NCBI RefSeq assembly: GCF_001854245.1
Contig: NZ_CP015381.1
Location: 2,701,001-2,765,000, forward strand
Length of the DNA stretch: 64,000 bases
Origin: Desulfococcus multivorans
GTDB taxonomy: Bacteria; Desulfobacterota; Desulfobacteria; Desulfobacterales; Desulfococcaceae
Direction of reading: 5' to 3'
Shown here: one piece after another, positions 9,588-20,285 of the stretch
How the letters are laid out: each line of letters opens with the position of its first letter
Numbering within the stretch: the stretch's first letter is position 1
Position numbers and translations under genes: made by a program
The notes under the pieces: model-generated
The model's input: the letters and a program-made list of their open reading frames with translations, nothing else
The model's database searches: none
Told to the model about the DNA's origin: nothing

Positions 9588-12113
9588 TTATTTGCCACAA
9601 CATTTTTTGTATTTTTTCCCGCTGCCGCAAGGGCACGGGTCATTTCTGCCGATTTTGCGTTCCCGTTTGACGGGCTTTTTCTTGAGGGAGCCGTCAGTAT
9701 CTCCGCCTGAAAAGACCAGATCCTTATCCTTGGGCTCCGTGAAATCCTCCAGGGCATCCGGTTTGGCGACCTGGATTTTGAACATGATCTCCACCATCTC
9801 TTCCTTGATTCGGTGGATCATGCTGTTGAACATCTCGAACCCCTCTCTCTTGTAAACGATCAGCGGGTTCTGCTGGGCATATCCCCTCAGGCCGATCCCC
9901 TCTTTCAGGTGATCCATGCTGAGCAGATGGTCTTTCCACAAGCTATCGACGGTTTGCAGCATAACATACCGCTCGATCATCCGAAATTGTTCGGGGCCGA
10001 CCGTCTGTTCCCGCTGGCCGTAAACCGCCAGAGCCTTGTCGGATATCAACTGCGCGACGCCTTCGGCGTCGAGACCTTCGAGAACGGCCGCATCCAGCGC
10101 CATGCGGATATTGTACTGTTTGAAAACCGCATCGCTCAACCCCTTGAGGTCCCAATCCTCGGGCAACGACTTTTCATCGATGAAATCCGCTGCGATTTCA
10201 TCGGCCCGCTCCAGAATCATCTCTTCGATGGAGCTTCGCAGGTCCTCTCCCCGGAGGGCCTCCCGTCGTTGCTCATAGATCACCTCGCGCTGTTGGTTCA
10301 TGACGTCGTCGTATTCGAGGAGATGCTTACGGATATCGAAATTATGGGCCTCCACCTTGGCCTGAGCATTTTCAATGGCCCGGCTGATGAGGTTATGCTC
10401 AATGGGCTCACCCTCTTCCATTCCAAGCTTGTCCATCACGCCGGTAATACGATCTCCGCCGAAAATTCGGAGGAGGTCGTCCTCCAATGCCAGATAAAAG
10501 CGAGATGATCCGGGGTCTCCCTGCCGACCTGAACGTCCTCTGAGCTGATTGTCGATCCGCCGGCTCTCATGGCGTTCCGTTCCAATGATGTGAAGCCCTC
10601 CCAGTGCCTTGACGCCCTCTCCGAGCACGATGTCGGTACCTCGGCCGGCCATGTTGGTGGAAATGGTCACCGCACCCGGCTGTCCGGCCATGGCCACAAT
10701 TTCCGCCTCCTTGGCATGATGCTTGGCGTTGAGAACAGTGTGTTTTACACCCTTCTTTTTAAGTTTTTCGCTCAATTCCTCCGAAATATCGATGGAAATG
10801 GTGCCCACCAGCACTGGTTGTCCTTTTTTGTAGAGCTCCTGAATTTCTCGAATCACCGCATCGAATTTCTCTCGTCTCGTTTTGTATATGGCGTCGGGAT
10901 AATCCTTCCGAATCATGGGCATATGTGTCGGAATGACCATAACATCCAGATCATAGATCTTCTTGAATTCCGCCGCCTCGGTGTCCGCCGTACCGGTCAT
11001 GCCCGCCAGCTTGTCATACATTCTAAAGTAATTCTGGAAGGTAATGGTCGCAAGCGTTTGGTTTTCGTTTTCAATCTTCACGTTCTCCTTCGCTTCGAGC
11101 GCCTGGTGAAGACCTTCGCTGTAGCGTCGCCCCGGCATAAGGCGTCCGGTGAACTCATCGACAATGACGACCTCGCCGTTCTTGACGATATAGTCCACAT
11201 CCCGTTTGAACAGGGTATGGGCTTTCAAGGCCTGGTTGACATGATGCAGCATTTCGATGTTTTTGGGATCATAGATGTTGTCCACCTTCAACATCTCCTC
11301 GGCCTTGGCGATCCCCTCTTCCGTAAGCACCGAGGTTCGGGCCTTTTCGTCGATGGTGTAATCCGTGTCCCGTTTAAACCGCGGAATGATCTCGTTGACC
11401 TGATAATACAGATGGGTCGATTTTTCGGCGGGTCCAGAAATGATGAGCGGCGTCCTTGCTTCATCGATCAGAATGCTGTCCACCTCGTCCACTATGGCAA
11501 AATGGAGTTCCCCCTGAACCAGTGCCTCCAGTTCATACTTCATGTTGTCCCGAAGGTAATCAAAACCGAATTCATTATTAGTTCCATAGGTTATATCGGA
11601 ACTATAGGCGACGTGACGCTCCTTGTCGGTCATGCCGTGAACGACGGTGCCCACCGACAGCCCCAGGAATTCGTAGATTCGCCCCATCCATTCCGCGTCG
11701 CGGGTGGCCAGGTAATCATTTACGGTCACAATGTGAACGCCTTTCCCGGTGAGCGCGTTGAGGTAGGCCGGCAGGGTCGAAACAAGGGTTTTCCCTTCAC
11801 CGGTTTTCATTTCGGCGATCTTCCCCTGGTGCAATACGATTCCACCGATAAGCTGAACGTCGAAATGGCGCATCTTGAGAGTTCGGATGGAAGCTTCCCT
11901 GGTCGTGGCGAACGCCTCGGGCAGAATATCGTCAAGCGGTTCGCCTCTCTCGAGACGCTCCTTGAATCTTGCTGTTTGACCTTTCAGGGCGTCGTCACTC
12001 AGGGCCTGAATTTCAGGCTCAAATGCATTGATCCTTTCTACGATCGGCTGTAGCTTTTTGAGTTCTCTTTCGTTTTTGCTTCCAAATACCTTGGTCAGAA
12101 AGTCGAAAATCAT
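9588..12113 (-). CDS. secA: SecA, preprotein translocase motor ATPase
   Basis: About 841 residues from ATG 12113 (AGGA about 10 bases before), giving the canonical [20 protein letters not shown]-terminus; the open frame extends 62 codons further upstream but that part shows no SecA similarity. Motor motifs are present: Walker [31 protein letters not shown] and [12 protein letters not shown]. The C-terminal tail ends in a SEC-C zinc motif [14 protein letters not shown], which binds SecB or ribosomes. SecA drives unfolded preproteins through SecYEG. Directly upstream of clpS on the same strand. Confidence 0.97.
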   Translation of the reverse strand: MIFDFLTKVFGSKNERELKKLQPIVERINAFEPEIQALSDDALKGQTARFKERLERGEPLDDILPEAFATTREASIRTLKMRHFDVQLIGGIVLHQGKIAEMKTGEGKTLVSTLPAYLNALTGKGVHIVTVNDYLATRDAEWMGRIYEFLGLSVGTVVHGMTDKERHVAYSSDITYGTNNEFGFDYLRDNMKYELEALVQGELHFAIVDEVDSILIDEARTPLIISGPAEKSTHLYYQVNEIIPRFKRDTDYTIDEKARTSVLTEEGIAKAEEMLKVDNIYDPKNIEMLHHVNQALKAHTLFKRDVDYIVKNGEVVIVDEFTGRLMPGRRYSEGLHQALEAKENVKIENENQTLATITFQNYFRMYDKLAGMTGTADTEAAEFKKIYDLDVMVIPTHMPMIRKDYPDAIYKTRREKFDAVIREIQELYKKGQPVLVGTISIDISEELSEKLKKKGVKHTVLNAKHHAKEAEIVAMAGQPGAVTISTNMAGRGTDIVLGEGVKALGGLHIIGTERHESRRIDNQLRGRSGRQGDPGSSRFYLALEDDLLRIFGGDRITGVMDKLGMEEGEPIEHNLISRAIENAQAKVEAHNFDIRKHLLEYDDVMNQQREVIYEQRREALRGEDLRSSIEEMILERADEIAADFIDEKSLPEDWDLKGLSDAVFKQYNIRMALDAAVLEGLDAEGVAQLISDKALAVYGQREQTVGPEQFRMIERYVMLQTVDSLWKDHLLSMDHLKEGIGLRGYAQQNPLIVYKREGFEMFNSMIHRIKEEMVEIMFKIQVAKPDALEDFTEPKDKDLVFSGGDTDGSLKKKPVKRERKIGRNDPCPCGSGKKYKKCCGK

Positions 12114-12502
12114 GAAGAATAGGTTCCTTTCAGGAGAATATATCCGGATTCCCGCCAAGCGGCGGCAAAAGCCTCCTCCCGGATAACAGAATCGCGTCAG
12201 GACATCATCGGGATCGGCCGGGCTTTTGTAGACGTCCGCAACAACACTCGTTTTTACCGGTGGGCGGCGATGCGTCGACTCAGACAACCGCCGTTTCAAG
12301 GCCTTGCAGCCGATTATCTCTTGAGGCGATCCTAATAAAATCTTCTCAACATATTAAGATGAAAAACAGTGGTTGTCCATGAATAAAGCACGTTTTACCG
12401 TGCTGGATCCTGAATGGATAAAGGGATTGGGGCAGGGAAAATCAACGGTGGAGCATCGCCCCGGATTTCTATCGCCAAAACCCGGGGGAACGAAAGGATA
12501 TC
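12114..12502. other. Intergenic region between secA and the M23 peptidase gene
   Basis: 389 bases without a supported gene. The secA-proximal 186 bases are open in the secA frame but non-homologous and are taken as leader. A small hairpin at 12387-12404 (listed separately) may end the peptidase transcript. No clear -35/-10 pair for secA was identified by eye. Confidence 0.5.
12387..12404 (-). terminator. Possible weak terminator after the M23 peptidase gene
   Basis: Perfect 6-bp stem AGCACG/CGTGCT with a 6-base loop, followed on the minus strand by TTATTC, about 100 bases after the M23 stop. The stem is short and the T run is poor, so this is tentative. Confidence 0.35.
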
Positions 12503-13465
12503 CTATTTTCTGCTGTATGAGACCACTGGATCATGGTCTGAATTCATGAAATAATTTTGAGGATCCACGGGCATTCCGTTCAAGCGGACTTCGTAATGGA
12601 GATGAGGGCCCGTGCTTCTTCCCGTATTGCCGATGCGGGCAATCTTTTCACCCCGCTTCACTTTGTCCCCCTTCTCCTTCAAAAACCGGCTCAGGTGAGC
12701 ATAGCGCGTCAGCACGCCGTATCCGTGATCAATGACCATCATTTTTCCATAGGAACCGTTGTACTCGGCCATGGTAATTCGCCCGTCGGCAGGCGCGACG
12801 ACGACGGTGCCGCTCTTGGCGGCGATATCGACGCCTTTGTGAAATTCGGATTCTCCGGTAAATGGAGATTTTCGACTGCCGAACACGGAGGTCATGGTGC
12901 CTTTGACAGGGTAAATAGACGGGGTCCGGGCCAGGAGGTTCTGCCGCTCTTCCAGGGCTCCCATGAGAGTCTCGAATTCCGCTTTCTGGATCTCCGCCTC
13001 CTGGTTGAGATGTCTGACCTGTTCGTGCATCTTTCGCATCAGGCTGTTATGTTTGACCTTCAGATCGAGAAACGGATCCAGATCCGCCGGCGCGGAGCCG
13101 CCGACCCCGAAAAGATTTTCCGTCTCCTCTTCCGGCCCCAGGTTTGCTATTGTGCGGACTTTCTTCCCAAACTGACTCAAAGCCACGAGTTTATCTTTAA
13201 GACCATTGATTTCACTGGCAAAACACTGAATCTGTTTTCGTTGAAACTGAAGCATCTCATGCTGATTCGCCAGTTGGGTTTCCAATGTCCTCGCATCTCG
13301 GGCTACAGATTTCAGATGAAGGTACTCCTTCACCAGAACCCCAAACCCGCCAACGGCGGTAACACTGCAGAACGTCATGAAATACAGCAAAATCCGAGTG
13401 TTCGCAGATGGTCTTGGCGTCACCCGGCGTGATCTCCTCACTATGGAAGTCATACGGTCACTCAT
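12503..13465 (-). CDS. M23 family metallopeptidase (LytM/murein hydrolase type)
   Basis: 320 residues. One N-terminal membrane helix (about residues 25-47, ILLYFMTFCSVTAVGGFGVLV) anchors the protein. A coiled coil follows (about 50-175, repeated E/Q/L heptads). The C-terminal LytM domain (about 205-305) has zinc-ligand motifs HKGVD and HLHYEV plus GNTGRSTGPH. Such envelope proteins cut peptidoglycan cross-links or, when inactive, activate amidases. The metal ligands are intact here, so an active D,D-endopeptidase is likely. It is followed by secA 390 bp downstream and preceded by folD. Confidence 0.9.
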   Translation of the reverse strand: MSDRMTSIVRRSRRVTPRPSANTRILLYFMTFCSVTAVGGFGVLVKEYLHLKSVARDARTLETQLANQHEMLQFQRKQIQCFASEINGLKDKLVALSQFGKKVRTIANLGPEEETENLFGVGGSAPADLDPFLDLKVKHNSLMRKMHEQVRHLNQEAEIQKAEFETLMGALEERQNLLARTPSIYPVKGTMTSVFGSRKSPFTGESEFHKGVDIAAKSGTVVVAPADGRITMAEYNGSYGKMMVIDHGYGVLTRYAHLSRFLKEKGDKVKRGEKIARIGNTGRSTGPHLHYEVRLNGMPVDPQNYFMNSDHDPVVSYSRK

Positions 13466-13633
13466 GGCAGTCAGATTTTCAACCCTCGATATCGTCGGTT
13501 TTTCTGTCGATTGATCTCATGCGGAAAACTTTCGGGCAAGCCTCCGGCGACGGGTGTACATATCCATTCAGATCGGCTGGGACCGGAGAGATTAAGGGAG
13601 GACTGGGTCCTCCCCGGCATGCGCCTCGGGCAT

Positions 13634-14545
13634 TTAAGCAATTCCGAGTTTGAATTTGAGGGATTTCAAGGTATTGTGCATGAGCATCGTAATCGTCATG
13701 GGCCCAACCCCGCCGGGAACAGGTGTGATGTAGCCGGCGATCTCCTTCGCGGCGTCAAAATCCACATCCCCCCGGAGCACGGCGACCATCTTGCTCGGAT
13801 CCTTGGCGCTCGGCTTCTCGCCGACTCTGTTGACACCAACGTCGATGACACAGGCACCCGGCTTGATCCATTCGGGCTTCACCAATCCGGGGACGCCCGC
13901 AGCGACAATCAGGATGTCCGCGCGTTTACAGTGAGCCGCCAGATCCCTGGTACGGGTATGAACGATCGTCACGGTTGAATTGGCGCCCTTGCCCTTCTGG
14001 ACCATCATATTGGCGATCGGTTTTCCGACGATATTGGAGCGTCCCACGACAACGACTTCCGCACCGCTGGTCTCGACGCCGGCACGAACGATCATCTCCT
14101 GAATACCGGCAGGAGTACAGGGTGGGAATTTCACTTCATCACCACCGATCATCAGTCGGCCGACGTTGACGGGGTGAAAGCCGTCGACGTCTTTGTCGGG
14201 ATCAATGGCGTTGAGGACCTTTTTGTCGTCGATGTGCTTCGGCAGCGGCAGCTGAACCAGAATGCCGTGAATGGAATCGTCTTTATTGTACTTGTCGATG
14301 AGAGCCAGAAGATCTTTTTCGGAGATGTCCGCCGGCTGATTGTCCTGAACCTCGTGGAATCCGACCCGGTGGGCCGTTTTGATCTTCAGTGTGACATAGG
14401 AAACGGAGGCGGGACTTTCACCAACGAGGATCGTCACCAGTCCGGGCACCATACCGTGTTTTTTTTTGATCTCAGCGACCTCCGCCGTGATCTCCTCGAG
14501 AATCTCCTCGCGGATTTCAGTACCTAAAATCAACTTCGCTGACAT
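13634..14545 (-). CDS. folD: FolD, methylenetetrahydrofolate dehydrogenase/cyclohydrolase
   Basis: 303 residues, slightly longer than the usual 285. FolD interconverts methylene-, methenyl- and formyl-tetrahydrofolate; in sulfate reducers it also serves the Wood-Ljungdahl pathway. Motifs: SYVTLKIKTAHRVGF (catalytic Lys), VQLPLPKHID, DGFHPVNVG, VVGRSNIVGKP and the signature PVPGGVGPMTITML. The substrate Tyr and Lys positions are intact. GAGAATGGC with AAAGGAG lies just before the ATG at 14545. Stand-alone leftward gene. Confidence 0.96.
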   Translation of the reverse strand: MSAKLILGTEIREEILEEITAEVAEIKKKHGMVPGLVTILVGESPASVSYVTLKIKTAHRVGFHEVQDNQPADISEKDLLALIDKYNKDDSIHGILVQLPLPKHIDDKKVLNAIDPDKDVDGFHPVNVGRLMIGGDEVKFPPCTPAGIQEMIVRAGVETSGAEVVVVGRSNIVGKPIANMMVQKGKGANSTVTIVHTRTRDLAAHCKRADILIVAAGVPGLVKPEWIKPGACVIDVGVNRVGEKPSAKDPSKMVAVLRGDVDFDAAKEIAGYITPVPGGVGPMTITMLMHNTLKSLKFKLGIA

Positions 14546-14783
14546 GCCATTCTCCTTTCGTCGTTGTCGTTAATGACTCTACCGCTCACTTCGCTCATCA
14601 AGAATCTGATCTTAATTAGTTCAATCCATTCGGGATGTCAAGAAAACACATCGGGGTCGGTTTTGGGCGGCCGTTGTTCCAAAACCCCGGAAATATCGGG
14701 CTGAAGCGCTCGCCCCGGCAACACCTTGCCTTGAAACGCGGGCGTAGGATCGCTTCCCCCCGCCTCCGGCTTCGCAGCCCCCA

Positions 14784-15821
14784 TCAAATCGGATAAGGCA
14801 CAGCGTTCAAACCGGCGGACTCGTCGAATCCGAGCATCATGTTCATGTTCTGAACCGCCTGACCCGCAGCGCCTTTCACCAGATTGTCGATGGCCGATAT
14901 CAGGATGAGCCTGCGCTGGTCGGCATCGAATACGATGCCCACATCACAATAGTTGGTTCCACGGACATGGCCCGTACTCGGGACCTGGCCTTCCGGACAG
15001 ATCCGAACGAACGGACGCCCCGCATAAAAGGATTTCAAACATTCAAGGATCTCCTCCCCCGTCACCGATTCTTTTGGAACGGCATAGAGGGTCGTCAGCA
15101 TCCCCCGGCTCATCGGAACCAGATGCGGCACAAAGGTGATGTGGACGGGATCTCCGGCCACAAGGCTCAAAACCTCGTCCATTTCCGGATTGTGGCGATG
15201 TCCCCCTACTTTATAAGCTTTGAAGGATTCCGTCACCTCACAGTAAAGCGATCCCAGGCTCGGTGATCTGCCTGCCCCGCTCACGCCCGACTTGGCGTCG
15301 GCCACCAGACCCTCGGAACGGATCAGGCCCGCCTTGAGAAGGGGTACCAACGGCAACAGGACACTCGTCGGATAACATCCGGGATTGCCGACAACCCGGG
15401 CCTGGGAAATCACATCGCCGTAGACCTCGGGGAGGCCGTATACCGCCGCCGCGGAAAGGCTTGGGGCCGTGTGCGGTTGATAAAAAGCTTCATATCGTTT
15501 TACGTCCCGAAACCGAAAGTCCGCCGAGAGATCGATCACCCGTTTGTCCCGAGCCACCAACCGGGGCACGATTTCCATGGGAATTTTGTGGGGAAGGGCC
15601 GTGAAAACGACGTCCGTCCGACGACACATCTCCTCCATGGAGAATTCCTCGCACGTCAGGTCTACAACCCCTTTCATGGCCGGAAAAACCTGATCGAACG
15701 GCACGCCTGCATACTGCCGGGAGGTGATGACCGACAGCGCGACTTTCGGGTGCCCGAAAAGTATCCGAACCAACTCCGCACCCGCATAGCCTGTTGCGCC
15801 GACAATTCCGACCTTAACCAT
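14784..15821 (-). CDS. argC: ArgC, N-acetyl-gamma-glutamyl-phosphate reductase
   Basis: 345 residues, normal for ArgC. It catalyses NADPH reduction of N-acetylglutamyl phosphate in arginine biosynthesis. Motifs: N-terminal NADP-binding VGIVGATGYAGAELVRIL, catalytic VVGNPGCYPTSV, and C-terminal HVRGTNYCDVGI. AAGGAGG precedes the ATG by a few bases. No other arg gene is adjacent. Confidence 0.96.
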   Translation of the reverse strand: MVKVGIVGATGYAGAELVRILFGHPKVALSVITSRQYAGVPFDQVFPAMKGVVDLTCEEFSMEEMCRRTDVVFTALPHKIPMEIVPRLVARDKRVIDLSADFRFRDVKRYEAFYQPHTAPSLSAAAVYGLPEVYGDVISQARVVGNPGCYPTSVLLPLVPLLKAGLIRSEGLVADAKSGVSGAGRSPSLGSLYCEVTESFKAYKVGGHRHNPEMDEVLSLVAGDPVHITFVPHLVPMSRGMLTTLYAVPKESVTGEEILECLKSFYAGRPFVRICPEGQVPSTGHVRGTNYCDVGIVFDADQRRLILISAIDNLVKGAAGQAVQNMNMMLGFDESAGLNAVPYPI

Positions 15822-16207
15822 ACCGCCTCCTTGTATCCGCCGTGGTCATTTTCCACACGTACCTTTTGACGTTCGCAATCGACCGGATAGCGAAACCGTC
15901 CAAAGGTTGAGTTTAAAAGAATGCATCCTATGTGCCGTTATCCGCTTCAGGCCGGTTATGGATGCTGTCGGCCGAATATAACCAACGCCGGCCCGGTAAG
16001 TTCGCATTCTCTATCAGAAACGGCGGGGATTTTCAAGCACCAACGGCTGTGGGTCGGCACTGAACGCGGTTTTAACAAAAACGTTGCGGAAACAACTGAT
16101 TCAGGTTAAAAGATGAGTCGTTTCACATGAAAAACGACAACACGAACACCTCTCCATAGACACGCTATCTTCCTGCACCAAAACTTCGGGGAAATCTCAA
16201 CAACTTT
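15822..16207. other. Intergenic region between argC and the ABC-F gene (divergent)
   Basis: 386 bases that should hold the promoters for leftward argC and rightward ABC-F. The only open frame (15921-16109, 62 codons) has no recognisable similarity and no ribosome-binding site. No convincing promoter boxes, hairpin or RNA gene was seen. Confidence 0.4.
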
Positions 16208-18004
16208 ATGAATATATTAAATATAAGGAATCTCTATTTGGGATATGGCGGCCACCCCCTCCTTGAGGACGTCGACCTTCAGATCGACAAGGGTGAACGG
16301 GTTTGCCTGCTGGGCAGAAACGGTTCCGGCAAGTCGACCCTTATCCGTTTGATCAACGGGGATATCCGGCCCGATGCCGGAGAAATTCAGCTTCGGCAGG
16401 GTTGTCGGGTCGCCCTTCTCGGTCAGACCGTACCCGTGAATATCGTCGGAACGGTTCTCGATGTCGCTCAAGGCGGCATGGAACAAACCGGCGCGACCGA
16501 CGGCCGACGGGAATGGGAGAACGCCTTGGCGGCGAAGACGATCCTATCCCGCATGGACCTCCCGTCCGATGCGGCGTTCGAGAACCTCTCGGCAGGACTC
16601 AAGCGAAGAGCGCTTCTGGCCAGAGCGCTGGCCGCAGAACCCGACATCCTTCTGCTGGACGAACCCACCAACCATCTCGACATGGACGCCATCGCCTGGC
16701 TGGAGGAATTTGTCCGCCGATACGTCACAACCCTTCTTTTCGTGACCCATGACCGGACATTTCTGCAAAATCTGGCCACTCGAATTATTGAACTGGACCG
16801 AGGCCGTCTGATCAACTGGGGCTGCAACTACGCCACCTACCTGGAACGGAAGGCGGTCGCTCTTTCGGTGGAAGCCGATCAGCGCCAACAGTTCGAGAAA
16901 AAGCTCGATCGTGAGGAAGCCTGGATTCGACAGGGGCTGAAAGCACGACGGACACGCAACGAAGGGCGGGTTCGCGCGCTTCTCCGCATGCGGGAAGAGC
17001 GGCGTGCATGGCGGGAGCGGTTCGGATCGGTCAAACTGATGGCCCAGGAGGCACGACGAACCGGAAAACTCGTCATTGAAGCCGAGCATATCAACCACGA
17101 CTGGGGCGAGGGGCCGATCATTCGAGATCTGTCCCTTACGATCACCCGCGGCGACAAGTTGGGCATTATCGGCCCCAACGGCGCCGGGAAGACCACCCTG
17201 CTCAACATCCTTTTGGGGAAAATAGTTCCGAAAACCGGTTCTGTCCGCCACGGCACCCATCTCGAGACGGCCTATTTCGACCAGTTGAGGGATCAGTTGG
17301 ATGAAAACCGGACGGTTCAGGAAAATGTCGTTGAGAGCGGCGACCAGGTCATCATCGGCGGCGCCCCCATGCACGTCATCGGTTATCTCAGGGATTTTCT
17401 CTTCTCCCCGGATAGGGCCAGAAGTCCCGTATCCATTCTGTCGGGAGGTGAAAAAAACCGCTTGTTGCTGGCCAGGCTCTTCACCAAACCGGCCAACGTC
17501 CTGGTGCTGGACGAGCCCACCAACGACCTGGATCTGGAAACGCTCGAACTGCTCGAATCGCTTCTCCTGAGCTATGACGGCACGGTGCTGCTGGTCAGCC
17601 ACGACCGGGCTTTTCTAAACCATGTGGCGACCGGGACGCTGGTGTTCGAAGGCGATGGACGCGTTACCGAATATGTCGGCGGATATGACGACTGGGTTGC
17701 TCAGCGCCCTGCCCCGACACCCGACGAGAAGGCGTTTCCCAAACCCAAATCCGCCAAACCCCGCCGGGAGCGTCCCAAAAAACTCACCTACAAGGAACGT
17801 CTCGAACTGGAGGCACTTCCCCAAGCCATCGAAGCCCTGGAAGCGGAACAGGCAACCCTTCACGACCAGATGGCCGATCCCGCCTTTTACAAAGGCTCGG
17901 GAGCCGCCGTCGGCGCCGCGAAATCGCGCCTGACGGCATTGGAGAAGGCCATCGACACAGCCTACGAACGCTGGGAGGCCCTTGATGCCATCGGAGCCGA
18001 ATGA
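16208..18004 (+). CDS. ABC-F family ATPase (Uup/EttA-like)
   Basis: 598 residues with two ABC domains and no membrane helix. Walker A: GRNGSGKSTLIRL (about residue 38) and GPNGAGKTTLLNI (about 322). Signatures: LSAGLKRRALLARAL and LSGGEKNRLLLARLF. Walker B: LLLDEPTNHLD and LVLDEPTNDLD. A C-terminal charged helical hairpin (about 530-595) matches the Uup-type DNA/RNA-binding tail. ABC-F proteins act on the ribosome, rescuing stalled translation or protecting from antibiotics; the Uup tail favours a housekeeping role. The 3' end overlaps the convergent hydrolase gene by 43 bp. Confidence 0.93.
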   Translation: MNILNIRNLYLGYGGHPLLEDVDLQIDKGERVCLLGRNGSGKSTLIRLINGDIRPDAGEIQLRQGCRVALLGQTVPVNIVGTVLDVAQGGMEQTGATDGRREWENALAAKTILSRMDLPSDAAFENLSAGLKRRALLARALAAEPDILLLDEPTNHLDMDAIAWLEEFVRRYVTTLLFVTHDRTFLQNLATRIIELDRGRLINWGCNYATYLERKAVALSVEADQRQQFEKKLDREEAWIRQGLKARRTRNEGRVRALLRMREERRAWRERFGSVKLMAQEARRTGKLVIEAEHINHDWGEGPIIRDLSLTITRGDKLGIIGPNGAGKTTLLNILLGKIVPKTGSVRHGTHLETAYFDQLRDQLDENRTVQENVVESGDQVIIGGAPMHVIGYLRDFLFSPDRARSPVSILSGGEKNRLLLARLFTKPANVLVLDEPTNDLDLETLELLESLLLSYDGTVLLVSHDRAFLNHVATGTLVFEGDGRVTEYVGGYDDWVAQRPAPTPDEKAFPKPKSAKPRRERPKKLTYKERLELEALPQAIEALEAEQATLHDQMADPAFYKGSGAAVGAAKSRLTALEKAIDTAYERWEALDAIGAE

Positions 18005-18960
18005 CGACGGCCGACCCAGCGCCGCTCGACCGATAAGTCGGACATGAATCCGTCAAATGCGCGCCAGAAGACCGCGCGGAATCGATCCTGCTCCATCAGG
18101 AGTTCATGACGAGCGCCGGGAATCAAAACAAACCGGCAACGCGGCAAGGCGCGATGCAGGGACACCTGGGCCGAAACAGACACCACGCGGTCGTCCCCCG
18201 ACGACACGATCAGGATCGGGGTCGAGATCGATGCGGCGAATCCCGGGGCCGCCATCCTGTCGATGGAGTCGAAGGTCGCCCGCAGCCATCCGTAGGTTAC
18301 GCCTCCCAAGGCAAGATCCGGATTTCGGGCAATTATACGGTGGGGTCTTTTGTACCGTTCGGCATCGGCAGTCAGAGGATTCCCGAAAAAGGATGAAGGA
18401 GTGGGCGGGCGGTAATCTCCCTGCCCCGGGGCATAGACGCCGGCACCACCGGAACGGACAGCCAAACGGGTCCATTGTCTGGCAAGGGTGACGGGAAAGA
18501 GGCCGGTGTTGATATCGATCATAGGCGAAATCAGTGCCACCCTGCTGAAACCTTCGGCATGACGGGCGATGTATCTCAGCAGAATGTGGGCTCCCATGGA
18601 AAAGGCCAAGCCCGTCACCGGAGGCACGGCATTGGGGTATACCACTTTTCGGAGGAAACGGCCGAGGTCGCCGATATAGAACTCATAATCCATAATATAG
18701 CCCTTCTGCCGGTTCGGAAGCATGCGCGTCGAAAGCCCCTGCCCCCGCCAGTCGAGGCTGAAGACATCCCAGCCCCTCGCACACAGGTCGCCAATGGTTT
18801 CGGCATATTTTTCCAGGAATTCGTTTCGGCCGGAAAGCAGGACCACCGTGCCTCTTGCAACCCCCCTATCGGAGCGCCAGACGCCATAGCGGATAGCGGC
18901 GCCATCGGAAGCCCTCATGCGATCGAGATAGGAAGCCAAGCCCTTATTTTCGAGTTCCAT
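17962..18960 (-). CDS. Alpha/beta hydrolase, lysophospholipase (PldB-like)
   Basis: 332 residues. Serine hydrolase 4-like fold: DWRGQGLST after the oxyanion-strand VVLLSGRNEFLEKYAE, nucleophile elbow GLAFSMGAHI (G-x-S-x-G variant, F-S-M-G), acid region ILIVSSGDDRVVS and a His in GARHELLMEQD. These enzymes hydrolyse lysophospholipids or monoacylglycerols. The gene is monocistronic, convergent with the ABC-F gene and divergent from the epimerase. The C-terminal ~40 residues past the His look non-conserved and overlap the ABC-F 3' end. Confidence 0.88.
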   Translation of the reverse strand: MELENKGLASYLDRMRASDGAAIRYGVWRSDRGVARGTVVLLSGRNEFLEKYAETIGDLCARGWDVFSLDWRGQGLSTRMLPNRQKGYIMDYEFYIGDLGRFLRKVVYPNAVPPVTGLAFSMGAHILLRYIARHAEGFSRVALISPMIDINTGLFPVTLARQWTRLAVRSGGAGVYAPGQGDYRPPTPSSFFGNPLTADAERYKRPHRIIARNPDLALGGVTYGWLRATFDSIDRMAAPGFAASISTPILIVSSGDDRVVSVSAQVSLHRALPRCRFVLIPGARHELLMEQDRFRAVFWRAFDGFMSDLSVERRWVGRRHSAPMASRASQRS

Positions 18961-19223
18961 TTCTGAACATCCGGGGTTTTATGATTGCTTCAGTTCTATT
19001 TTTTATATAAGTAGTACGCGTCCTCGAGCACGGTGATCCGATGACACGATCAACCGTGCTTGATTCTACCTCCCAGAATATAGTATTTTTCGGGTAATGC
19101 GGCAACGCCGGCAGACGTCGATTCGTCGGCAATCGGAGACCCAACCCCGCCATTTATTAAGGATTTATTCACTGAAATCCACACCATAGGGTACGGGTCA
19201 CCATTAATCAAGGAGCTATGACT

Positions 19224-20231
19224 ATGCGGGTTCTTATTACGGGCGGTGCGGGGTTTATCGGATCCCATCTGGCGGAAACCTATCTTGAAAGGGGAGATGA
19301 GGTCTATGTCATCGACGATCTCTCCACCGGGGCGCTGTCGAACATCGAACCGCTGCGAAGACATCCGCGGTACGGACATCGATTGTTCGTTCATATCGAC
19401 ACCATCCTGAATCACGACACCATGCTGGAGTTGACGGGAACCTGTGACGTTGTTTTCCATCTCGCGGCCGCCGTAGGTGTTCAGTATATCCTGAAAAACC
19501 CGCTCAAGTCCATCAGAATCAACGTGGCCGGAACCGAAAAGGTTCTTGAACTCTGTGCAAAATTCAAGAAACGCGTTCTCATTACATCCTCGTCGGAGGT
19601 CTACGGCAAGCATCTTCACGCACCGCTGGTGGAGACCGACAATATCATCTACGGTCCATCGAGCAAATTCCGGTGGAGCTATGCCGCCTCCAAACTCATG
19701 GACGAATTCACGGCGCTTGCCTATTTCCGTACAAACGGACTCGAGGCCATCATCACCCGACTCTTCAACACTGTCGGCCCCCGTCAGACCGGCGCATATG
19801 GAATGGTCATCCCGCGCCTTGTCTGTCAAGCCCTGAATCATGAGCCATTGACAGTTTACGGAGACGGCATGCAGACGCGAACCTTTACCTTCGTCAAGGA
19901 TGTGGTGGATGGTTTATCGGCTCTGATGGCTTGTGACGACGCCGCGGGAGAGGTGTTCAACATCGGCGGAACAGAGGAAATCACGATTCTGGATTTGGCC
20001 GAACGGATTATTCAGGCTACGGAATCCCGCTCCAGCATCCAACTGATTCCCTACGAAAAGGCCTATGCCAAGGATTTCGAAGATATGCAGCGGCGGGTGC
20101 CGAGCATCAGGAAAATTCAGGACCGGATCGGTTTCCAACCGGTCACGGATCTGGATACCATTTTACGACAGGTCATCGATTTTCAAAGGACGCTCATGAA
20201 CCGTCAGCCGGATAAAGAAACTACAGATTAG
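19224..20231 (+). CDS. NAD-dependent epimerase/dehydratase (SDR; UDP-glucuronate decarboxylase/GalE-like)
   Basis: About 335 residues. Start at ATG 19224 is preferred because AGGAG lies 8 bases before it; the ATG at 19218 is only 2 bases from the same site. Extended SDR motifs: MRVLITGGAGFIGSHLAE (NAD-binding TGGAGFIG), VVFHLAAAVGVQ, catalytic YAASK and RLFNTVGPRQTGAYGMVIPR. These act on nucleotide sugars for envelope polysaccharide. The DDLSTG and RLFNTVGPRQ pattern is nearest to UDP-glucuronate decarboxylase and related epimerases; the exact reaction is not fixed by sequence. No glycosyltransferase is adjacent. Confidence 0.87.
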   Translation: MRVLITGGAGFIGSHLAETYLERGDEVYVIDDLSTGALSNIEPLRRHPRYGHRLFVHIDTILNHDTMLELTGTCDVVFHLAAAVGVQYILKNPLKSIRINVAGTEKVLELCAKFKKRVLITSSSEVYGKHLHAPLVETDNIIYGPSSKFRWSYAASKLMDEFTALAYFRTNGLEAIITRLFNTVGPRQTGAYGMVIPRLVCQALNHEPLTVYGDGMQTRTFTFVKDVVDGLSALMACDDAAGEVFNIGGTEEITILDLAERIIQATESRSSIQLIPYEKAYAKDFEDMQRRVPSIRKIQDRIGFQPVTDLDTILRQVIDFQRTLMNRQPDKETTD

Positions 20232-20255
20232 GGCCGCACTGTTCATGGAACCGGA

Positions 20256-20282
20256 CCGTCGTCGGCTAACAGGCGGCGACGG
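20256..20282. terminator. Candidate bidirectional terminator between epimerase and DUF151 genes
   Basis: Convergent gene pair separated by 54 bases that hold an 8-bp G/C-rich stem (CCGTCGTC with GGCGACGG, one G-U pair) and an 11-base loop. There is no strong T run on either side. Confidence 0.35.
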
Positions 20283-20285
20283 GGT

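Noticed and set aside
10569-12053. 494-codon frame antisense to secA
   Set aside because: Mirror of secA codons; no domain or ribosome-binding site.
15921-16109. 62-codon open frame in the argC/ABC-F gap
   Set aside because: No ribosome-binding site, no similarity, low-complexity composition.
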